Assembly: GCF_014851395.1 (NCBI RefSeq)
Contig: NW_024040374.1
Location: 28,290,772 to 28,354,771 of the forward strand
DNA length: 64,000 nucleotides
Source: Micropterus salmoides
Taxonomy: Eukaryota; Chordata; Actinopteri; Centrarchiformes; Centrarchidae
Reading direction: 5' to 3'
The notes beneath the pieces are model-generated. The model saw only the letters and a program-made list of their open reading frames with translations, did not search any database and was not told the origin of the DNA. The translations under genes were made by a program, and so were the position numbers. Shown here one piece after another: positions 56,116 to 64,000 of this stretch (position 1 is the first letter of the stretch; each line of letters opens with the position of its first letter).

Positions 56116-57365
56116 CTTTAACAGAATTCCTGACACTATATTATGGATTTACACACAGTTAGACTCTTCAAATGATAAAATCAACACTGTTTGTGTTCTA
56201 ATTTTACTGTACAATGTTCAGCATTCTGGGAATCGAAGCATATCTTACTTTGGCCAACAGTTCTCCTGAGAATACAATATGCCTAGGGCATTGTTTAGTT
56301 TGAAAAATCCTCAACAAGAGCTTTTGCTGGATTCTATTGGTCCCCCTCTCAAAGATGAAATTGACAGAGTGTGTGAGATAGAGCAAACACAAGACAGAAA
56401 GCCTTGAGAGTGTCCCAGACAGTCAATCCCCTGTGACTGTGTCCACTAATAATTTACTTTTCAGGGGGAGATGTGTTTACCACAATTGATGTGCTAAAAT
56501 ATTGATAAGGAACATTTTATAAGCTTGGGAAGAGGATGACGATTGACTTCACACAAGGGCTGGGAGGGCAGAGAGAGCATGCAGGGCCTGCTGACTGTTG
56601 CAATTACTACACTGTATGGACAAATACAATGTACAGTTACAAGATACACTTTCCAAATCTACATGGATACATATAAGGAATATGCATGTAATAGTTTCAT
56701 TTCAGCAATGAATATTTTGTAAATTTTGGGATAAAAAAGTGTGTAACCTTCCACTTATTTGATGTTCAATTTGACTTTGATTTGAAGAGGAGACGGTAAC
56801 AGTGTTCAAATTAGTAAATAAAACAAGCACAAACACCATGTCTCCATCACATTTTCTACATGATTTCCCATCCTTTGAGGTTAAACTGCCACTCTTTCAA
56901 TTATGTCATCTCGTTACATCACCCTCTTCTTCTGCTGTTGTTTAATGGCACTCAACTGGAGCATTAGCACCACCAACTGTTTATCTCCACAAACCAACTC
57001 CTAATATTTGCACAACAGTAGTGCTGGGAAATGCATACTCATTTGAGTTTTCTTTTTCAGATTTTCTGGAACTCTGGTTAAGATTAGTGCTGTATTTGGA
57101 TGGAAACCAGCCTTTTCCTGTCTATTTTCAATTTTGCGCCATTGTATTGAAAACAATAACAACAACAAAACAAACAAGGATGCCAACATGTCATATGAAC
57201 AAGTACATCCCTTTTTTAATATAGTTGCCCAGTGTTCGTTATAGGCTCTACTGCATATAAACGCTGACAATGGCAAAAGAATCAAGCTGTGCTTAAATTT
57301 TTGAAGTGCAAATGTAATGACATGGTAGTATTGATGGCTATGCTAGTGACACATGTGGCCTGGGG
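56116..57365. other. Non-coding DNA, nothing recognised
   Basis: AT-rich to mixed. Mirror frames at 57001-57285 have no domain. There are A/C-rich runs near 57150. Confidence 0.35.
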
Positions 57366-57960
57366 CTAGGTCAACAACAGTGAGTCTTTCATTGTAATGC
57401 TGGCTCTACAGGGACCCTCGGACACATGCCTCTGCCCCTCCAGCCGTTCTACAGCAGCCGAAGCCCACAATCCCTCGCTGATGAGACGGAGACGCTGCCT
57501 CCTTTGTCCACTGGCCTTGTGGATCAGGAAGGTGTTACTCAGGCCGTCAGACGGGGTGAGCAATATTCACTTAAATAGTTTGACCTGGCTCATCACTGAT
57601 GCCTCTACCTTTTCACCCCAACCTCTGAACTCTTACAGCCACTGTATCATTGCATTCACAGCTGAGCTGGAAGTCTGCCCAGCCTGCCCACCGTGTTGCC
57701 CCCTGTCCAAATAAATTAAACTGCAGGAAGGGAAGGCGAGAGTAGAAAAAGACGAAAGGAACCATGTCTCGACAGTTTAATTATCCAACACAGCTTTTTG
57801 AGGCCTTAGGAAACAGCAGGTTGGATTTGGTCTCCTTAATCCCAACCTGCCATAAACACGTCCCAGACCTCCATCGGCTGACCCAGAGAGGGAGGACTGG
57901 GTGGAGAGGGCTGCCAGTGTCCCTGGACTATTACTGAGAGGTCTCTTCTCAATGTTCTGC
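57366..57960. other. GC-rich island, exon-like or regulatory
   Basis: 57385-57560 is clearly GC-richer than its flanks and open in three frames, two on the plus strand (one being the start of 57397-57714) and one on the minus (57366-57563). An acceptor-like 'ctctacag' at about 57404-57411 and a donor-like 'ggtgagca' at about 57554 would bound a roughly 145-base exon. The acceptor lacks a pyrimidine tract and no domain is recognised. 57720-57960 is balanced and repeat-free. Confidence 0.25.
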
Positions 57961-58869
57961 CATTAAAATCCATTTCTGCCTTTATTACTCTTTTATATAT
58001 TAGTCATTACTTTATAAATTACTGTGACATTAGACTGACATATGCACAGTATATAACATATTAATTTAAATCACATGGAGTAGAAACAATTAAAGTAACA
58101 TATATACACTATAATGACAGTAAAATGTATATATATATATATATTCTTTTTTCTTTGTAGTAGGATAAGTAACTAAAAGTACCACATGTTTCATCTATCT
58201 ATCTATCTGTCTAATTAGGTTGAATTAGTGCCCATCAAGTGCTAGTCCAGTCTTGAATTTAGATTTTCAAGAAATAGTCTGCTAAATGATTTATTTAGCC
58301 AGGAGTAATAGTTGACTTATAATGTTTTAATGTAAAAAATCTAAATTGCAGATAAAAAGAAATTTAATTTCTAGGCTTTTTGAGAGCCTCTTTTATAATT
58401 ATCATTTACAATATTACTTATTTAGGGATGTCAGGGACCACAGGAAGCTGCTCTTTAGGCAATATATTGCTACTTAATTTGCTGAATAAAGAATATTCAA
58501 ATGCACCTAAACGTGATATAAAGACTGGCTTGATATTTAATGGTCTGCAGTATACACTGTTTTATAAAACTATGTGAAGTTAGGAAATGTATATGTATCG
58601 AATGATTACCAAGCACAGCTACATAATTTCAAGTAAAAGGTTTTTATTTGAGAACTACCTAAAAATGACTCAAACTCAAAAATCTGCCTACTTTTGCTAA
58701 ATGTATTGGTTATGAAATTAACAGCAGTCTCTCAGTGTGTTGACAATCTTAATAAACAGTAATCAGGATGATGTTTTAATGTCATATTCAATTTTTAGGT
58801 AATTTCTGCTCACTGTGGCTTCAGGACACCATTAGTTTTCATGTATGGGGTTTAACATGTATATTTAAT
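57961..58869. repeat. AT-rich DNA with (AT)n and (ATCT)n microsatellites
   Basis: A TA run at about 58128-58143 and ATCT units at about 58192-58211 lie in strongly AT-rich sequence. The 65-codon frame at 58380 has no domain. Confidence 0.7.
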
Positions 58870-59060
58870 ATTTCTCTCACCTTATTAGAGGCATGATTTT
58901 ATCGATTTCTTCCTGTGTCTTCCTCTTTCAGGGCCAACAGCTGTGTTTGCTGGGAAGCATTTAATAATAATAATAAGCTGAAGTATCTTAGGGATGCCCT
59001 ACAGAGAGTGAGCGGTGCAACTTTGCCCTGCGCTGACGAGCTGTAAGAACACTATGCATC
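58870..59060 (+). other. Exon-like segment or non-coding element
   Basis: A long pyrimidine tract ending in 'cctctttcag' (58922-58931) is a good splice acceptor. After it, one frame starting at 58933 stays open for 37 codons to a stop at 59044, passing four AAT units (Asn run). A donor-like 'gctgtaaga' overlaps the stop. It could be a short terminal or internal exon, but I recognise no protein. The same texture fits a CNE. Confidence 0.22.
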
Positions 59061-60400
59061 TAATATAGCATAGAGATGATCAAAACGTCCCGTCAGGCTC
59101 CCACACATCCTCCTTTCTGTCAAGATCCAGCTCCACTGTAGGACGTTAATGTGGCGAGTGTGTCAACATGGTCAGATGAAAAACAAAAATAGCTCTGCAT
59201 GTACTGACAGTGATAATGACAATAAATTGGTGAGGCTTCTCTGTTGAAGGGCCATCTTTCCTTTACAAAACACATGGGAGAAGGAAACTGTGACAGAATA
59301 AATTGGACATACAAAGTGATATTAACACTGCTATACTTTTGAAGTTGCTGCATGTGTGTAATATCAGCTGGCATGAAACAGATACGAGACAGGGATATCA
59401 CAGATATATATATACACCATATTTCAATGGTGATAATTTGTACTTGTTTCAGTGTTAGACACGGATGAAGCAGGGATGATAGCCTTCTGCTGGTGATGTG
59501 GAAATTAACTGCAGTGCTCCCACAACTATTCCCTATCTAACTGATAGGGTACATGTGTGGACAAGCATGGCTTTAGGGTCCAATAATTGTATCCTTGATG
59601 TGTCAAAACATGGTATTCTTCCAGTATTGTGCTGAGATGGAGCCGTGACGCTTCCTGGTGTAAGGTAGAGTTCAGATTTGCCCTGGCTTGTGAAGGCCCT
59701 GGGTCTTTTTGCGCCATGAGCTAATTGTGTATATTATCACACATTTTTGGTCTCTGTTCAGTCCACAGCAGCGAAACAAGCAGGACGCCTATCAAAACCA
59801 TTATTCCCAGGTGTGAAAAGCTGTCACCTTCATATGTGTCACTTTTGTCTCTCTGCCTTGTCCCACTTACTGGCCCATTTTGCCTGGGCAGGTGAAATAT
59901 GTGCCACCTGCCATTGCTTGCCCGCTTGGCCGTGGGATTGATGGAACACATTCTCGGAGAAGGTGATGGTAACTGACAAGGTCTTTACATCATTCTGCGT
60001 GGAAAAGGGGGCAATGGCCATTAATCAATACTATTTTCACGCGTTAAGCAGAAAAAGACAGGGATGATTCTATTTCCGAAACCTTGCCCTTTACCTCTTT
60101 CACGCTACAGTAAACAAGCAGAAAAACAGAAAAAAATCTATTTCATTTTTTATAAACAATGATTAATTCTTGCCACACAGCTGACATGGATTGAATGGGC
60201 AACGGTGTGGATATACACCACGACACCACAGTGAGGGATAAACATCAAGCTAGCAATAAGGCAATTGCTTGTTTTGTGGTTATTCCCTGTCAAGCAGCTG
60301 CTAACCGAGAATCCAGGCATTTTGATGCTACATTTGATCACTGACTGGCCCTTAAACCACGTGGTGAGTGCAGAGAGCTAAGTGCCACACTCTGGTAAAT
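59061..60400. promoter_or_regulatory. Candidate conserved regulatory block
   Basis: Repeat-free sequence, best from 59460 to 60040: 'ccaataattgtatcc' near 59580, 'gagctaattgtg' near 59718 and attaatcaat at 60020-60029. Several small frames on both strands (59120-60021) overlap without domains. Confidence 0.36.
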
Positions 60401-61089
60401 CTAGGCACTTACCAATGGGTAGCAACTTTCCATTCAGACCAAAATCTAGTATGCACAGTGCTCTCCCGCCCCCCAACACCCCTCAACACTGTCTTTAAAC
60501 CATTTACCAGCCTTTCTGACAGTCAGAGCAAGGAACGTACACTAATACTTCCTGGCAGGTCTCAGCCCTAAAAAAAACTCACCTATCCTTAAAGAAACAC
60601 CATCAGTCTATCTTTTAATTTCACTTAAAAACAGACTCACACTTTTCATTTTTTTAATGTTTGGGTTAAAGCAGTTGAGTGCTGCACGAAGGAATTGCAG
60701 TGCCGAGCAGAATCCAATCTGTTGATTAATCATCTAGCGTAACAGGCAAGATGACTTCCGCTCCAGCACACCGTTCATGGAAAAGCTTTTTTCATGCTTT
60801 ATTTAACAGAGAGTCATTTTGATTAGTGTGGAAAGATACTTTGAAAGGCACAATGACTAAATCAGACGTGTCAGTGGCTTTTACTTACTGAGGGGATGAT
60901 ATTGACAAGACAGGCAAAGGCAGCCGAGAAGGAGGCTACTCAGGGCAAAGCTGTGCTTGGAGACACATAGCATAGCATGTCCTTTTTTGTATATTAATCT
61001 GTTGTATCCATTTACAAATAACAAAACAGTACTCTGTTCCTAAGTGCATTTTAAGTGCATATTAAAATAAGACCTTCCTAAAATAAAGT
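60401..61089. other. Non-coding spacer
   Basis: Mixed composition with a C-rich stretch near 60466-60486. Nothing is recognised. Confidence 0.35.
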
Positions 61090-61640
61090 CTTAATGCATG
61101 ACAACCTAGGGACTCTTTCATCTGCTTCAGCCATTCTTTCATGTTTTTCAGCACTTTCCTATCCTCACAAAATGCTTGTGAGAAAGGAAAAAAAACTGAC
61201 ACCCTGCCTTAATATTTGCCATTTCAACAATCAATCAATCCTTCATCCACTACAAGAGGGCTCGACGTTTATGGGTTTTGCTCAGTCAGACGGCTTGACT
61301 GGTTGCTATCGATTCACGCCCCAGCCTCAAATGTCAATACCCCTCTTTTGGGTTGTGTCACTAAAAAAAGGGGGAAAAAATCATCTTCATTGATCACAGC
61401 AGTCGGTGAGCAGGTGGCTCTCTTGCAGCGTGCCACAACAATTGGAAACACCGGTTGGTACGCTGCCCGAAATGTTAGACAGACAATTCATGGTCCAGTA
61501 GGTCACCTGTCAGCCGCTAACAACAGTTGAAGACACATCTTCACTGACCTGTGGCCACCATTAAGAGGAACGCAGCACGAACCCTGCACACGCACCAAAG
61601 CACTCACTCACCTTCCGTATCTGCTTCAGTTAAGACTGTG
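61090..61640. promoter_or_regulatory. Candidate conserved regulatory block with PBX/HOX-type sites
   Basis: atcaatcaatc at 61230-61240 reads gattgattgat on the minus strand and contains the PBX-HOX consensus tgattgat. Further downstream are 'ttcattgatcacagc' and 'caacaattgga'. Two overlapping plus frames (61094-61530) are about equally long and lack domains. Confidence 0.36.
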
Positions 61641-62757
61641 CTTTGTGTCTTTAGTAAGAAAAAGAGTCAAGAAAAAGGAGCATAAAAAGTGTGTTTTGTG
61701 ATGAAAGGGCAAGTGAAAGGTCAATACAGAGGCTGCATGGTAGGAAATGCTTTCAGTTGTTTGGGATGATTCTGCTCATCTAAAAATCCATGTTGTTGTT
61801 GAGTCAGATTGAAACAAATTACATATGGGCTGAATTTCTGTCAGTGTTCATTTTTGGTGCTGCTCAAAGTGGGGGAAGAAATTTAAATGGCTTGTTTGAA
61901 TTAATACATAAATGAAACATTCATGCTTGATAAAAACAGTGACATAGCTACTGTATTTCCCATATTTGTTTTTCAGGCAATCTAACTTTGAATATTTATA
62001 AGAGGAAAAGCATTGCAGTGTAAAGAGTGCAATTCTAATGTAATGCACAGTTTACAAAGCTTTTATATTCAACTGGGCAGAGCCACTGGAGCATTAGGGG
62101 ATAAACTGGGGACGATAATTCTATTTTCTGCATACTACTAAAAAAAAATTATGATGAATTAAACATTAATTCAAAGCAAATACCATTTTAATGTTATTAT
62201 TAAATAAAAGCTATGTTCAGTAGATTTTCATTCACTTTTAATATCAGCATGACCTTGCAGGAAATTTGATAATTTAATTTTGCTTTAAAATGGTGAATGC
62301 ATTTTTTTGAGCATCACAACCGGGTAGATCCGGGTAATCTTATACTTAAACCCTTAACCTGTTCAATTGTTCAGTATGCTAACCTTTTGCCTGAGACATG
62401 CTGCTTTAACCTCTACTTTTTAGCAGTCTCTTGTATGTCAAGTATAGGACACTTTTACTGTACAGGAATTTCGGTTGTAAATATTAAAATGCCAGTCGGA
62501 TAGGTGTTCAACCGACTCATGGAGCTAACGTTAGCTTAATTAGCTAGCTATCTACAGTTGTTAAAAAGTGGCAGCAACAGTCATTTCAGCCGGCAAAATT
62601 GACTATTGTTAGCAAGAAATGAGAAACCTTGCATTTGTATGTTTCTGTCTTAAATCAAAAATGTCATTCTGGCGTGGAAACCAGCAAAATTTACGTTTTG
62701 CGTACAATAGCCACGATTTTGTCAAAGTGTGCATATATGACGCCTGAGATGGGAACG
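61641..62757. other. AT-rich non-coding DNA
   Basis: Contains the common fish word gctaacgttagct at about 62523. Nothing else is recognised. Confidence 0.35.
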
Positions 62758-62783
62758 GGTTGCCACAGTAACTAAGGGCAACC
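62758..62783. promoter_or_regulatory. X-box-like inverted repeat
   Basis: ggttgcc (62758-62764) and ggcaacc (62777-62783) form a 7-bp inverted repeat. The left half with the following acagtaac resembles the RFX X-box. Chance is not excluded. Confidence 0.3.
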
Positions 62784-64000
62784 GGGCTTAGTGAATGGTC
62801 ATTGCTGATCACAAAGGTCACTTACACCTTTCTCAGTTTAAAACTTAAAAATATTAATTGACTGTATTCTAGGAATGAAACACTTGGTCATAGAAGCTAA
62901 ATAGGTTGAAAAAGAGGCATCAAAATGTCAGTGCTGTCACTGACTTGTCACTCTTAAGGTGTTGCGCTGTATATTCTTATTAAGGTTGGTAATTTTAGGC
63001 TGCTGAGACAGTATAACACAATCAACAGTCACTGTTGTCAGTGTCAGCATTATTTGGTGATGCCGCCTTCATGGGTGTTGGCCAAGTTCTCCCACTTCAT
63101 GCTTGAAAAAGGCAGAGATGGGAGACAAAGAGCCTCCTCTTCCTAATCATCATGATAAACGATGAAAGCACTTTCCCCTTCCAAGTGTCATTCTCTCATG
63201 GAGAAAATCTTTTCCACTTTAGATTGGGGTGTTTGAAGTCGCTCTCTGTCTTCTTGTCTCATTAAACATAAAAGAATGAAATAAAATTCAAATGAACTGT
63301 TTACCCTGTTACTTTAAAATGTGTAATTTACCCTCACTCTGCGAGAGAACTCACAATTACAGTGGGTTGGCTCTCCCATATCCGTTTAGTGTATTTTCTA
63401 TAACAAACCCCTATTAATCATTTCAAAGATCAAAGTGACACTGCAGAAAGATTTTAAATATTTAAATCTCCACTATTCAAATCTTATATCAGATCAAAGA
63501 ATTTTGCTTTAATTTCAGGAGGCATATTGCCAGTAGATACAGAGACATACACAGAGATGCACACAAACTCCAATTAAATATTGCAAATTCCAGTAAATCT
63601 CCATACTATTTTCATATCTGAGCAGGCCTCACACTGTGCAGATCTGAACTGCTGAAGAGGAGGCTGCTACAGACGTAATTGATTATTATGGTCGGTCTTC
63701 AGGTGTTATGTGGATGACAAGTAACTTAAAAGTACATGCCATTTATGATGGGATGATATGTAGGGGGTAGCACAACGCAAATATATATTATATGTTCTGA
63801 GAAAGGTTTCGGAATGTATTGTGTAAATTGATATGCCACCATTTTCATTGGTGTCAAGATAACCCATAGTTTAGCTACTTCTTTCTTTTCTTTAATGGAA
63901 TGTTTTTACATGTTTGCATAGAGGGAAATATTGTAAGTTTTTTCTCCATTACATTTGTGTTAGCTATAGTTACTAGTTTTATTTATTTCATTTTACTTTT
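62784..64000. promoter_or_regulatory. Mixed block, weak regulatory candidate, AT-rich end
   Basis: 63040-63700 is repeat-free with words such as 'cctaatcatcatgataaacg' and 'tattaatcatttcaaagatc', has no 60-codon frame and resembles other candidate elements. The last 300 bases are AT-rich with nothing recognised. Confidence 0.25.

Overview
The window looks like non-coding nuclear DNA from a teleost fish, most likely a spiny-rayed (acanthomorph/percomorph-type) species. It is AT-rich, full of short microsatellites and 'gctaacgttagc'-type words, and carries old copies of interspersed repeats that I recognise as typical of such fish: a Tc1/mariner fragment, a hAT-like non-autonomous element with an 8-bp target-site duplication, a tRNA-like SINE, several retroelement 3' tails, and half a dozen dispersed families known to me only by their sequence words. 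Repeat names rest on recall of these words, not on a database search. The species cannot be named from the sequence.

I find no protein-coding gene that I can defend. The longest open frames are 60-137 codons, start at random ATGs, lack recognisable domains, and often run through repeats or homopolymers. There is no rRNA, tRNA gene, CRISPR array, operon or viral gene. A few short stretches look exon-like or like decayed coding sequence (about 5317-5557, 57385-57560 and 58932-59043). They are reported as questions, not genes. The window could be intergenic or lie inside a very long intron.

Layout: 1-5.2 kb is repeat-rich (42-bp minisatellite, retroelement tails, a Tc1 fragment nested in an older retroelement, a near-perfect hairpin, a minus-strand SINE). 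From about 5.9 to 38 kb, blocks of higher sequence complexity alternate with AT-rich spacer and repeats. These blocks have dense homeodomain-type TAATTA/ATTAAT cores, octamer ATGCAAAT, GGATTA and PBX/MEIS-like words, and few repeats. From 38 to 47 kb lies a more repeat-rich stretch with the hAT-like element and composite repeats. From 48 to 64 kb complex blocks return, at about 48.7, 51.1-53.3, 53.7, 55.3, 59.1-60.4, 61.1 and 63.0 kb.

The simplest reading is a gene desert holding clustered candidate conserved non-coding elements (CNEs), the arrangement usually found around developmental transcription-factor genes. Conservation itself cannot be seen from one sequence, so every CNE call is inference from composition, motif density and repeat avoidance. 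The block around 12.73-13.26 kb is the best single candidate. No undescribed molecular system is evident. The most interesting items are this element cluster, structured DNA (hairpins, G-quadruplex motifs, triplet repeat) and the nested transposon history.
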